Assembly: GCA_036278755.1 (NCBI GenBank)
Contig: DASUKL010000114.1
Span: forward strand, 34,014 to 98,013
Direction of reading: 5' to 3'
Origin: DASUKL01 sp036278755
Lineage (GTDB): Bacteria > Chloroflexota > Limnocylindria > Limnocylindrales > CSP1-4
DNA: 64,000 bases
A program made the position numbers and the translations under genes. The notes beneath the pieces are model-generated. The model did no database searches, was not told the origin of the DNA, and was given only the letters and a program-made list of their open reading frames with translations. Positions 32,732 through 41,321 of the stretch are shown one piece after another (position 1 is the first letter of the stretch; the number at the start of each line of letters is the position of its first letter).

Positions 32732-34126
32732 CTATCCGCAGGGGCTGGTGCTGTCCGCACGCCTCAGGAGGCGGCCATCCCAGTGCAACCAGCGGATCAC
32801 CCCAGCCTCGTCCCGGATGAACTCGCCGCGCCGGTCGAGCTCCGGCTCCTCGCCGGTCACGACGCGGTCTTCGTCGAGCTCCCGGAGCTCGACCGGCGCG
32901 GCATCATCAGGAGGCTGCCGGCCGGGCCGAGCGTGCGTCCTGACGACAGCCTGCAGGGTGCCACGCTCACGCCGCACCACCACATCCCTCATGGTGCCCA
33001 GATAGTCGCCCGCAAATTCGCGTTGCCGCGATGGCGCGATCCTCGAGGTGGGGGGCGGATCCGTGGAGAGGCCCAGCAAGCGCCGGAACAGGTGACGTCG
33101 AAGGCTGCGGCTGAGGGCCGCGCCACCGTCCGCATTGGTCAGGACCACGAAGCCGAAGCGTCGAGCCGGGACCAGGACGATCTCGGACAGCTGTCCATTC
33201 GTCTCGCCGCCGTGGCTGACCGTCCGGACCCCGTCCACCTCGTCCAGTTGCCACGACAGGCCCATGCTCAGGCAAGTGCTGCGCGCACCGACCTGCGGTC
33301 GCTCCATCTCCTCCAGGAGAGCCTTTGGGAGGAGCCGATCCCCGGTCGCGGTACGACCGTCGCCGAGATGGAAACGGAGGTAGGCCAGATCGTCCCGCAC
33401 GTCCGTCACGACCCCGCCGTGAGCGGCCGCAGCGCGCTCCAGGGCCCAGGGCCGGGCCACGGTGGGCCGGCCATCCCTCATGTGGTGGCCCACCGCCACG
33501 CGATCGGTCACGACGTCGTCAGGCAGGAGCAAGGTGTGACCCATGCCCAGGGGCACCAGCAGGTCCTGCCGCAGCAGACGGTCGTAGGCGTCGCCGCGCA
33601 GCACCTCGAGCAGGCGGCCAAGGACCGCGAAATTCGCGTTGCTGTAGGCGAACAGCGCGCCGGGCGGCGCGTGCAGGCCCATGGTCGGGAGGGCCTCCAC
33701 CAGACGGGCGAGCGCATCGTCCCCCCGCGCCCCGACCGGATGCATCAGGAAGTGGTCCCCGTCCCAACCGCTCATATGGGTCAGGAGATGGCGGACCGTG
33801 AGGGCGGCGGCCCAGTCGTCTCGTCCGAGGCGGATGTCGAGATAGCGTCGCAGCGGGGCGTCGAGGTCGAGCTCACCAGCGGCCACGTGCTGCATGACGA
33901 GCGTCGCCGTCATCGTCTTCGTCGTCGAACCGATCTGGAAGAGGGTCCGATCCGTGACCAGCAGGGGGTGATCGACGTTCGTGACGCCTGCGCATCGGAC
34001 GAGCTCCTGGTCGTCGAGGACGATGCCCAGGGCCGCACCGGGGACCTGCCAGCGCGACATCTGCCGGTCCAGCAGGGCCTCGATCTCGGGGCCGACGAAC
34101 GCGAGGGGCTCCCCCTCGATCGTCAT
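32732..34126 (-). CDS. Serine hydrolase of the beta-lactamase class C / DD-peptidase fold
   Basis: Protein of 464 residues without a signal peptide. It has SxxK in GSTTKTMTA (about residue 67), YxN in YSNANFAVLG (about 160) and HGGETNG replacing the KTG motif, as in class C-type esterases and D-aminopeptidases. The last 100 residues form an extra beta domain (REFAGDYLGTMRDVVVRRE), like the lipocalin-type tails of D-amino-acid amidases. Its ATG overlaps the stop of the D-aminoacylase gene (ATGA), so it probably handles D-amino-acid peptides or amides in the same pathway rather than antibiotics. Confidence 0.85.
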   Translation of the reverse strand: MTIEGEPLAFVGPEIEALLDRQMSRWQVPGAALGIVLDDQELVRCAGVTNVDHPLLVTDRTLFQIGSTTKTMTATLVMQHVAAGELDLDAPLRRYLDIRLGRDDWAAALTVRHLLTHMSGWDGDHFLMHPVGARGDDALARLVEALPTMGLHAPPGALFAYSNANFAVLGRLLEVLRGDAYDRLLRQDLLVPLGMGHTLLLPDDVVTDRVAVGHHMRDGRPTVARPWALERAAAAHGGVVTDVRDDLAYLRFHLGDGRTATGDRLLPKALLEEMERPQVGARSTCLSMGLSWQLDEVDGVRTVSHGGETNGQLSEIVLVPARRFGFVVLTNADGGAALSRSLRRHLFRRLLGLSTDPPPTSRIAPSRQREFAGDYLGTMRDVVVRRERGTLQAVVRTHARPGRQPPDDAAPVELRELDEDRVVTGEEPELDRRGEFIRDEAGVIRWLHWDGRLLRRADSTSPCG

Positions 34127-35745
34127 CTGCGTCGCCCCGAGGGCCTGACATGGCGGAGGACCGTCCCGGCCGGGACTCCGGTATCGACCCCATCATCGAT
34201 GACGACCTGACCGTTGACGATGACCGCCCTGATCCCGACCGCGAAGCGATGCGGATCCTCGTACGTGGCGTCATCACGCACCGTGGATGGATCGAAGACA
34301 ACGAGATCAGCTTTGGCGCCACGGCGGAGCAGGCCGCGGTCCGACAAGCCGAGCAGGCTCGCCGGCAACGCCGACATCTTACGGACCGCGGCCTCCAGCG
34401 AGAGCAGCTGAGCATCGCGCACGTATCTCCCCAGGACACGCACGAACGTCCCATAGCTGCGCGGGTGCGGGCGGCCACCGGCCGACGGGTCGAGCGTCCA
34501 GCCATCGCTGGCCACCGCGACCATCGGGTGCGACATCACCCGCCGCACATCGTCCTCGGCGATGCGACCGTCGGTCACCGTCTCGATCAGGCCTCCATTG
34601 CGCGCGAGCAGATCGAGAAGCAGGTCCACCGGTTCAGCCCCTCGGGTCCTGGCAGCCTCCGACAGGCGCTGACCCTCCAGGTCAGCGTCAGGTCCGTCCG
34701 GCACATGCCCCAGGAGGATGTTCTGCGGAAGGAAGTCATAGGCCCCCCGCTGGACCGAAGGTGACGTCCCGAGGATCTCCTCGCGCAGCCGAGCGCGCAC
34801 CGCCGGCTCGGCGAGGCGGGCCTGGAGCCCCTCGACCCCATCCGCCAGGGCCCAGCGAGGCACCGTCGTCAGCAACGTCGTGCTGCTCGCATCGTAGGGA
34901 TACTGGTCGGCCCGGACGTCCTGCCCACTCGCCCGGGCTTGGTCGATGAGTTCGAGCGCCTGCTCGACCTGCCCCCAGTTGCGGCGCTCGAGCACCTTGA
35001 GGTGGCTGATCTCGACCGGCACTCGTGCCTCGGCGCCGATGGCGATCGCCTCCCGCACCGCCTCGATCAGCCCATCCGCTTCGTTCCGCACGTGGGTCGC
35101 ATAGAAGCCGCCGAAGCGATGAGCCACCTCTGCCAGGGCAACGACCTCGTCGGCTGCGGCATAGCAGGCCGGGGCGTAGGAGAGGCCCGACGAGAGTCCG
35201 AATACGCCGGCCTCGAAGGCGCCGGCGACGAGGCCGCGCATCTCCTCCAGCTCCGCGGCACGCGGTGCACGACGTTCGAACCCCATGACCGCGATCCGTG
35301 TCGCACCGTGCCCGACCAGAAGGGCCACGTTACAGGCGAGGCTGGCCCGATCGAGGGTCGCCAGGTAGCCGCTTGCATCCTCCCACTCCCAGTCGAGCAC
35401 ATCGCCGTGGAAGGCCGTCGCCTCACGCAGCTCTCGGCGATGATCGGGACGCACCGGGAACGGCGTTGAGCCACAGTTGCCCGCGACCAGGGTCGTCACT
35501 CCCTGGCGGACCATCGCCAGGGCACGCGGATATGCCGGGATGGTGAAGTCGACGTGGGTGTGCAGATCGATGAATCCCGGCGCCACCACGAGGCCCTCGG
35601 CAGCGATGGTGCGCCGCGCTCGGACCTTCGATGCATCGGGGCCCGTGGCCATGATCGTATCCCCTGAGATGGCGATGTCGCCGCGCAGCCCGGGCCTACC
35701 GGAACCGTCTACGATCGTCGCCCCACGGATGACGAGATCATGCAC
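34123..35745 (-). CDS. N-acyl-D-amino-acid deacylase (amidohydrolase)
   Basis: Zinc amidohydrolase of about 540 residues from GTG 35745. It has DLHTHVDF (metal His pair), AGNCG (Cys ligand typical of D-aminoacylases), ATHVRNEADG, VEISHLKV, the catalytic Asp in VASDGWTL, and a split composite beta domain (HDLVIRGATIVDGSG at the start, GAKADLVVFDP at the end). It releases D-amino acids from N-acyl or N-carbamoyl forms. The frame stays open to 35841, but GTG 35745 starts at the conserved first strand with GGGA upstream. It is divergent from the D-threonine-aldolase-like gene and coupled to the serine hydrolase. Confidence 0.92.
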   Translation of the reverse strand: MHDLVIRGATIVDGSGRPGLRGDIAISGDTIMATGPDASKVRARRTIAAEGLVVAPGFIDLHTHVDFTIPAYPRALAMVRQGVTTLVAGNCGSTPFPVRPDHRRELREATAFHGDVLDWEWEDASGYLATLDRASLACNVALLVGHGATRIAVMGFERRAPRAAELEEMRGLVAGAFEAGVFGLSSGLSYAPACYAAADEVVALAEVAHRFGGFYATHVRNEADGLIEAVREAIAIGAEARVPVEISHLKVLERRNWGQVEQALELIDQARASGQDVRADQYPYDASSTTLLTTVPRWALADGVEGLQARLAEPAVRARLREEILGTSPSVQRGAYDFLPQNILLGHVPDGPDADLEGQRLSEAARTRGAEPVDLLLDLLARNGGLIETVTDGRIAEDDVRRVMSHPMVAVASDGWTLDPSAGGRPHPRSYGTFVRVLGRYVRDAQLLSLEAAVRKMSALPASLLGLSDRGLLRRGAKADLVVFDPSTVRDDATYEDPHRFAVGIRAVIVNGQVVIDDGVDTGVPAGTVLRHVRPSGRRR

Positions 35746-35929
35746 CGGATCGTGTCCCTTCCTTGAATACCTCGAGGCGATGCCCGGTGTCGGGCCCGGC
35801 ACCGGAACGACGAGATAGCGGGGACGGGCAGCCCGAAACATCGTCGGCTATCGTTACGAGCCACGAAAGCGAATGCCGGGTCCACGACCTCGGGTCACCT
35901 TGGACATCAATCGAATGAGGGGTGAGAAC

Positions 35930-37012
35930 GTGCCGCGACCGATCGATCGAGAACTGCTGGACAGTCTGCCGACGCCGTGTCTGGTGATCGATGCCGCGGC
36001 CGCTCGTAGGAATATCGAGCGGGCCGCGATGATCGCTCGCACTGCACGGATGGCGATCCGCCCCCACTTCAAGGCGCACAAGATGACGACCCTGATGCGA
36101 GAACAGGTCGACGCGGGTGCGAGCGGCGTGACCTGTCAGACCGGACGCGAGGCGCTCGTGCTGGCGCGGGCCGGGTTCCGGGACATCCTCGTGGCCAATG
36201 AGATCGTCGATCCTGAAAGCATCGCGGAGTTGACCCAGGCAGCGGATCTGGCGACGGTCAGCGTAGCCGTCGATCAGCCTGAGCAGATCGACCTGCTCGC
36301 GGCGCGCATGGGCTCTCGACCGAGCAGCTTGGGTGTCGTCGTCGAACTTGATGTGGGCGGCCACCGCTGCGGAGTGGAGCCCACCAGCCCGGAGTTGCTC
36401 GCGCTCGTGGACCGCGTCGGACAGGTGCCCGGGCTCGCATTCGCAGGACTGCTGGCGTATGAAGGTCACCTCAGTCTTCTGCCCGGCCGTCGCGCCAGGC
36501 GAACGGGGCTGAGGCAGGTGGTCAGGCTCATTTCCCTGGCCCGAGAGGCTTTGGCACGAGCCGGCTTCACGGCCGACATCATCACGGGCGGCGGGACCGG
36601 GACCCTGGACTTGCTTGGGGCGGCCGGCGCGCACACGGAGGCTCAGCCGGGGTCGTACGTGCTGATGGATGCGACCTACAGCCGCTTGCGGGTCCCGTTC
36701 GAGCCGGCCCTCTTCGCTGTCGCTCGCGTGCTGAGTCTGCGACGAGGGGAACGGGCGGTACTGGACGCCGGCCTGAAGTCCCTGTCCATGGAGTACGGCC
36801 TGCCCCGCTCGATGCGTAGAGGCTTGACGATCGTCGGGCTGGCTGACGAGCACGCGCGCGCACGTCTCGGGGCGACGACTCGTCTGGAGCTCGGCGAGCC
36901 GATCCTTATCCAACCCAGTCACATCGACCCAACGGTCAACCTGCACCCGCGCGTGTTCGTCGCCGACGAGGGGACGATCCACACGTGGGCCGTGGATGGC
37001 CGGCGTTCGTAG
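35930..37012 (+). CDS. PLP-dependent D-threonine aldolase / D-serine dehydratase-like protein
   Basis: Fold-type III PLP enzyme of 360 residues with an alanine-racemase-type barrel. LPTPCLVIDAAAARRN is the N-terminal signature, RPHFKAHK carries the Schiff-base Lys, GGGTGTLDL binds the phosphate, and the C-terminal domain ends with HPRVFVADEG (the DSD1 metal-binding His/Cys pair is only partly visible). These enzymes cleave D-threonine or dehydrate D-serine. GTG 35930 has AGGGGTG upstream; the frame is open to 35873. It is divergent from the D-aminoacylase gene, with 184 bp in which no further element is clear, and convergent with the transporter operon. Confidence 0.87.
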   Translation: MPRPIDRELLDSLPTPCLVIDAAAARRNIERAAMIARTARMAIRPHFKAHKMTTLMREQVDAGASGVTCQTGREALVLARAGFRDILVANEIVDPESIAELTQAADLATVSVAVDQPEQIDLLAARMGSRPSSLGVVVELDVGGHRCGVEPTSPELLALVDRVGQVPGLAFAGLLAYEGHLSLLPGRRARRTGLRQVVRLISLAREALARAGFTADIITGGGTGTLDLLGAAGAHTEAQPGSYVLMDATYSRLRVPFEPALFAVARVLSLRRGERAVLDAGLKSLSMEYGLPRSMRRGLTIVGLADEHARARLGATTRLELGEPILIQPSHIDPTVNLHPRVFVADEGTIHTWAVDGRRS

Positions 37013-37021
37013 TGCAAGGAG

Positions 37022-37060
37022 GCTCCCCGTCGACCTCCGCGGAGGAGGTCGACGGGGAGC
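37022..37060. terminator. Bidirectional terminator hairpin between convergent genes
   Basis: Seventeen-base-pair perfect stem (37022-37038 with 37044-37060) and a GCGGA loop, in the 74-bp gap where the D-threonine-aldolase-like gene and the transporter operon meet tail to tail. There is no T-tract on either strand, as is common in GC-rich genomes. Confidence 0.85.
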
Positions 37061-37086
37061 AGGAGGAGGAGAAGATCAGGGTTGCC

Positions 37087-38298
37087 TCAGGGCAGCGTCT
37101 GGAGCCAGGCGTTCCAGCGGTCCGTAACGGTCTGCTGGTTCTTCTGGACCCAATCGACGTCCTGCGGGACGGTGTTCTCCCAGTTCCCGGGCGCTCCGGC
37201 GTGGTACTTCTGCTCCGAGGCAGGGATCGCCTGGGTCACGGCCGGCAACGGCATGTCGTAGCCGGTGATCTTCTGGAAATCCAGAGCTCGGCTGATCGCA
37301 TCCTGATCAGCCCGGAAGAAGAAGTCGAGGAACGCCTTGGCCGCCTTCGGATGCGGAGCCTTCTTGAGGATCCCCCACCCGCCGATGTCCTGTGAGGCTC
37401 CCGGCCAGGCGAAGCCGACCGGCAGGCCTTCGCCCTGCAGGACCACAGCGCGGCCCGAGTACGAAGCCCCGATGGTGACTTCCTCGTTCCGCCACAGCGT
37501 CTGAGCCTGATCCCCGGAGGTCCAGGCGTAGTCGATCGACGACTTGATCTCGTCGAGCTTGGCGAACGCACGATCGAGGTCCATGGGGTAGATCTGATCC
37601 GGCGGGACGCCATCGGCCCACAGCGCCGTCTGGAGCATGTAGATCTTTTCACTGCCGGAGATGGATCGCGGGCCCGGGAAGTCCTTGACGTCCCAGAAAT
37701 CCTTCCATGACGTGGGTGGCTTGTCCCCGTACTTGAGGATGTTGTAGGCGAGGACCAGGCCTCCGAAACCACGCACCAGGCCGTATCGTCGGCAGGTGCC
37801 TGACGCACCGTTCTTGGCCACGTTCGGGATGGAAGCGCAGTCGGTCCCAAGGTCGGTCAGGTACGGCTGCTTGTCGGGCGGGACCGACGGTCCGGTGTCG
37901 ACGATGTCCCACTGGACGTTGTTCGACTGGTCGTCGGCCACGATCTTGGCCCACTCCGGGTCGAACGACGCCGCCACCGACTCGACCTTGACGCCGGTCG
38001 CGCAGGTGAACGGTTCGAAGTAGTCCTTGATGAAGCCCTGCTGGAAGGTGCCACCGTTGGCCACCACGACCAGCGTGGGTTCGAGGCCCTCCGCCGGTTG
38101 GGTCGCACACGGCGTGCCCGAGGGACTTGCGGCCGTCCCCGTGCTGCTGCCGGCCGAACCGGACGGCGACGCCGCACCTCCGGTACAAGCCGCCAGCATG
38201 AGGATCGCCGCGGCCCCCGTGGCCAGCGTCCGAAGCCTCGTGCCCGCCATCGGCTGGCGACGCTTCCGCCGCCCGCTACGTTCGGGTTTCGCCATCAT
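37087..38298 (-). CDS. PotD-like ABC transporter substrate-binding lipoprotein
   Basis: Periplasmic or surface lipoprotein of 403 residues. A long Arg/Lys-rich n-region, a hydrophobic core and lipobox LMLAAC with lipidation Cys38 come first, then a Gly/Ser linker. The mature domain is of the spermidine/putrescine (SBP_bac_8) type: TLVVVANGGTFQQGFI, AYNILKYGDKPPTSWKDFWD, GRAVVLQGEGLPVGF. ATG 38298 has GGGAGG upstream; a second ATG follows directly. Last gene of the PotA-B-C-D-like operon. Sequence alone does not say whether it takes polyamines or other amino compounds. The D-amino-acid genes next door make an amino-acid-derived cation possible. Confidence 0.9.
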   Translation of the reverse strand: MMAKPERSGRRKRRQPMAGTRLRTLATGAAAILMLAACTGGAASPSGSAGSSTGTAASPSGTPCATQPAEGLEPTLVVVANGGTFQQGFIKDYFEPFTCATGVKVESVAASFDPEWAKIVADDQSNNVQWDIVDTGPSVPPDKQPYLTDLGTDCASIPNVAKNGASGTCRRYGLVRGFGGLVLAYNILKYGDKPPTSWKDFWDVKDFPGPRSISGSEKIYMLQTALWADGVPPDQIYPMDLDRAFAKLDEIKSSIDYAWTSGDQAQTLWRNEEVTIGASYSGRAVVLQGEGLPVGFAWPGASQDIGGWGILKKAPHPKAAKAFLDFFFRADQDAISRALDFQKITGYDMPLPAVTQAIPASEQKYHAGAPGNWENTVPQDVDWVQKNQQTVTDRWNAWLQTLP

Positions 38299-38355
38299 GT
38301 CGCATTTGCCTCCCTTTGATCTCCCCACGTCCGAGCTCATGCATCAGCTTCGCGG

Positions 38356-39204
38356 CTAGGCCATCTCCACCTCCTCGGTGATGCGCACGCGCCGCCGGCG
38401 CGAGCTCACGACCTGGACCCCGATCGCCAAGCCCACGCCGCACAACGTGACGAGGGTGAGCAAGGTGGCGACCGCAGCCAGGACCGGCGAGATCGCGAAC
38501 TCGATGTTGTCGAACATCTTTCGGGGCAAGCTCTCCTCGGAGACGCTGGAGATGAAGAACGAGATCGTGGCGTCGTCGAAGGAGGTGAGGAAGGCCAGGA
38601 GCAGTCCCGTGAACACGCTCGCGGCGATGTTCGGGAGGGTCACGTGCCAGAGCGTTCGCAGGCGCGATGCCCCGCACGACATCGCCGCCAGGTCCAGATC
38701 GGCGTCATAGCGATACAGGGCGGCCGAGACGACGATGTAGGGATACGGGACGGCGATCGCCGCATGCGCCAGGACGAACCCTGGCAGGGTCCCGGTGAGG
38801 TGGAGGGGACCCAGGAAGAGGAGCACGGCGATGGCGTAGATGATCGCCGGCACGATGAGCGGGGCCGCCAGGAGGCCGGTCACCAGCGAGGCATGTGGGA
38901 GAGCGCCACGGACCACGGCCAGCGCGCCGAGACCGCCGACGATGGTCGCCACCGGCGCGACGATGAGGGCGATCTTGAGACTGAACAGGGCCGCGTCGAG
39001 CCAGCCCGCCTGCTGGAAGAGCTCCTCGTACCAGCGCAGGGACAGGCTCTGCGGGGGGAACTGCAGGTGGTCGACCGGCGTGAAGGAGATCGGCACGATG
39101 ATGAGCGTGGGCAAGATGAGGAAGATCAGGACCGGGACCGCGACCAGCCAGGAACTCAGGCGTGGGCCCCTGAGCGTGCGGGCGATCCGCTGCGTTCCGG
39201 CCAT
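38356..39204 (-). CDS. PotC-like ABC transporter permease
   Basis: Inner-membrane permease of 282 residues with six hydrophobic segments and the EAA-type loop AAMSCGASRLRTLWHVTLPNI, which docks the ATPase. It belongs to the PotC/YdcV group. ATG 39204 overlaps the stop of the partner permease by one base. The frame continues upstream, but that part has no similarity to a permease N-terminus. Confidence 0.93.
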   Translation of the reverse strand: MAGTQRIARTLRGPRLSSWLVAVPVLIFLILPTLIIVPISFTPVDHLQFPPQSLSLRWYEELFQQAGWLDAALFSLKIALIVAPVATIVGGLGALAVVRGALPHASLVTGLLAAPLIVPAIIYAIAVLLFLGPLHLTGTLPGFVLAHAAIAVPYPYIVVSAALYRYDADLDLAAMSCGASRLRTLWHVTLPNIAASVFTGLLLAFLTSFDDATISFFISSVSEESLPRKMFDNIEFAISPVLAAVATLLTLVTLCGVGLAIGVQVVSSRRRRVRITEEVEMA

Positions 39205-40073
39205 CAGATGCTCAGCAGCCGTTCGATGCTGAGACTGCGCCCGACCGCCATGACGATGGCCATGGTGATGACGAGCAGGACCAGGGCGATGGCGCTGGCC
39301 ACAGGCCAATCGAGCAGTGACGTCGCCTGCTGCGTGATGAGGGTCGAGATCATCAAGGTCTTGGGACCGCCGAGGATGGCCGGCGTGACGAAGAAGCCCA
39401 GGGCGGAGATGAAGACGATGACCACCCCCGCGAACACGCCCGGGAGGCTCAAGGGCAGCACGACGTGACGGAGCACGGCCCGCGGGCTGGCGCCGAGTCC
39501 GCTGGCGGCCTGGGGCAGATCCGTCGGGATGGCCCGCAGGGCCGAGTAGATCGGCAGGACCATCAACGGCAGCAGGATGTGGACCATGCCGATCCAGACC
39601 GCGGTCTCGGTGTAGAGGATGCGCAGCGGGGCGTGCAGCAAGCCGCTGCCCACGAGGATGTCGTTGATCACGCCTCGATCGTCGAGCAGGACCGTCCAGG
39701 CATAGCTACGCACGAGGACGCTCGTCCACAGCGGCAGCAGGACGATGGCCGTGGCCACGCCGGCGACGATCGGGCGCGCCCGAGCCATGGCATAGGCCAG
39801 CGGATAGGCCAGGACGAGGGCGACGAGCGTCACGATGATCCCCGTGCGGAAGGTGCGCAGGAAGATCAGTAAGAAGATCGGGCGCGAGGCGAGATCGGCG
39901 TAGACATCGGTGCTGAAGCCGTCGACCAGGAAGCTCCGGGCCAGGAAGGCCCCCACCGGGAGATAGAACAAGACCCCCAGCAGGACCGTCATCGGGGCGA
40001 GGCAGACCGCGGTCAGGGACGGGCCATAGACCCTGGCCGAGCGTGAGCCGCGGCCTGCCTGCGCTGCGGCCAT
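39204..40073 (-). CDS. PotB-like ABC transporter permease
   Basis: Permease of 289 residues with about six membrane spans (APMTVLLGVLFYLPVGAF at the start) and the EAA loop in QAASGLGASPRAVLRHVVLPLS. It pairs with the PotC-like protein downstream. It starts three bases after the ATPase gene stop. Confidence 0.93.
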   Translation of the reverse strand: MAAAQAGRGSRSARVYGPSLTAVCLAPMTVLLGVLFYLPVGAFLARSFLVDGFSTDVYADLASRPIFLLIFLRTFRTGIIVTLVALVLAYPLAYAMARARPIVAGVATAIVLLPLWTSVLVRSYAWTVLLDDRGVINDILVGSGLLHAPLRILYTETAVWIGMVHILLPLMVLPIYSALRAIPTDLPQAASGLGASPRAVLRHVVLPLSLPGVFAGVVIVFISALGFFVTPAILGGPKTLMISTLITQQATSLLDWPVASAIALVLLVITMAIVMAVGRSLSIERLLSI

Positions 40074-40076
40074 GGC

Positions 40077-41288
40077 CTAGCGTTCCCGCCGGTAGGCCCG
40101 GGCCGAGGACGGCTCCCAGACCAGGTCGACGCGGTCGCCCAGTGGCACGGGCGGGACCCCAGCTGGCAGGCGGGCGCGGATGATCTGGCCCTCGGCCGAC
40201 TCGATGAGGTGGAGCGTCGAGGCGCCGTCGTACACAGCCTCGATGACGCGGCCCGCGAGGCCATCGTGATCGGCCGACGACGGGCGCAGGACGACCCGCT
40301 CGGGTCGGATGGCGACGCGGACAGGATCGCCCGCCCGAACCACATCGGGACCGGCTAAGGTCGCGGCGAAACGGCGTCCTCCCGCCGTGGCGACCCGACA
40401 GGCAGCGCTGGCGCCGAGATCCGCGACGACCCCATCGACGAACGATGTCTCCCCCAGGAAGTCAGCCACGAAGGTGTTGGCCGGTTCTTCGTACAGCTGC
40501 TGCGGAGGCCCGACCTGCTGCACGGCCCCTTCGTGCATCACCGCGATGCGGTCCGCCATCGTCAGAGCCTCATGCTGATCATGCGTGACGTAGAGCACCG
40601 TCGTGCCCAGCTGGCGCTGCAGCTGCTTGATCTCGAGCTGAAGGCTTTCGCGCAGCTTCTTGTCGAGGGCCCCGAGAGGCTCGTCCATCAGCAGCAGACG
40701 GGGCCGGAAGACGATGGCCCGGGCCAGAGCCACGCGTTGCTGCTGCCCCCCGGACAGTTGATGGGGCCGGCGCTCCGCTACGCCGGGCAGGCGCACGAGC
40801 TCCAACGCCGCTCGGGCCAACGCCTCGCGCTCGGCTCGCGGTCGCCGCCGCATCCTGAGGGGGAAGGCCACGTTGTCCAGGACCGACATGTGGGGGAAGA
40901 GGGCGTATCGCTGGAAGACCATGCCGATGTCCCGCTTGTCAGGCGGCGTGGTCGTGACGTCCTCGTCGTCGATGAAGATCCGCCCGCCCGTGGCCCGCTC
41001 GAATCCGGCCAGGCACATCAGGATCGTGGTCTTCCCCGAGCCACTCGGGCCAAGCAGGGCCAGGAACTCGCCGGCTTCCAGCCCTAGTGAGACGCCTGCC
41101 ACTGCCCGCACGTCGCCGAAGTGCTTGACCAGACCCTCGATCCGGATCTGGGAACCCCGCTGATGCCCCAGCTGCTCGAGCGCCTCGCGACCTGCCGTCT
41201 GGACCCCCGGGCGCGCGCCGGCCGCCGCCCCCTCGGCTGAGAGGAACGACGCGCCGGTGGGCCTGCCGCCCGCGCCTGGATCACTCAT
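40077..41288 (-). CDS. PotA-like ABC transporter ATPase
   Basis: First gene of the transporter operon, 403 residues from ATG 41288 (GGACAGG upstream; an earlier GTG at 41309 is possible). After a 45-residue low-complexity head come Walker A GPSGSGKT, Q-loop VFQRYALFPHM, signature LSGGQQQR, Walker B LLLMDEPLGALD, H-loop VTHDQ, and a C-terminal TOBE domain (about 290-400). It energises the PotBC-like permeases. A consensus TTGACA promoter and a LacI-type palindrome lie about 80-125 bases upstream. Confidence 0.95.
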   Translation of the reverse strand: MSDPGAGGRPTGASFLSAEGAAAGARPGVQTAGREALEQLGHQRGSQIRIEGLVKHFGDVRAVAGVSLGLEAGEFLALLGPSGSGKTTILMCLAGFERATGGRIFIDDEDVTTTPPDKRDIGMVFQRYALFPHMSVLDNVAFPLRMRRRPRAEREALARAALELVRLPGVAERRPHQLSGGQQQRVALARAIVFRPRLLLMDEPLGALDKKLRESLQLEIKQLQRQLGTTVLYVTHDQHEALTMADRIAVMHEGAVQQVGPPQQLYEEPANTFVADFLGETSFVDGVVADLGASAACRVATAGGRRFAATLAGPDVVRAGDPVRVAIRPERVVLRPSSADHDGLAGRVIEAVYDGASTLHLIESAEGQIIRARLPAGVPPVPLGDRVDLVWEPSSARAYRRER

Positions 41289-41321
41289 CAGGACCTGTCC
41301 GTCCGGCACATCGGAGAAGCC

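Noticed and set aside
32732..34126. Antibiotic-resistance beta-lactamase
   Set aside because: No signal peptide, HGGETNG in place of KTG, and coupling to D-aminoacylase indicate a hydrolase or peptidase of the same fold.
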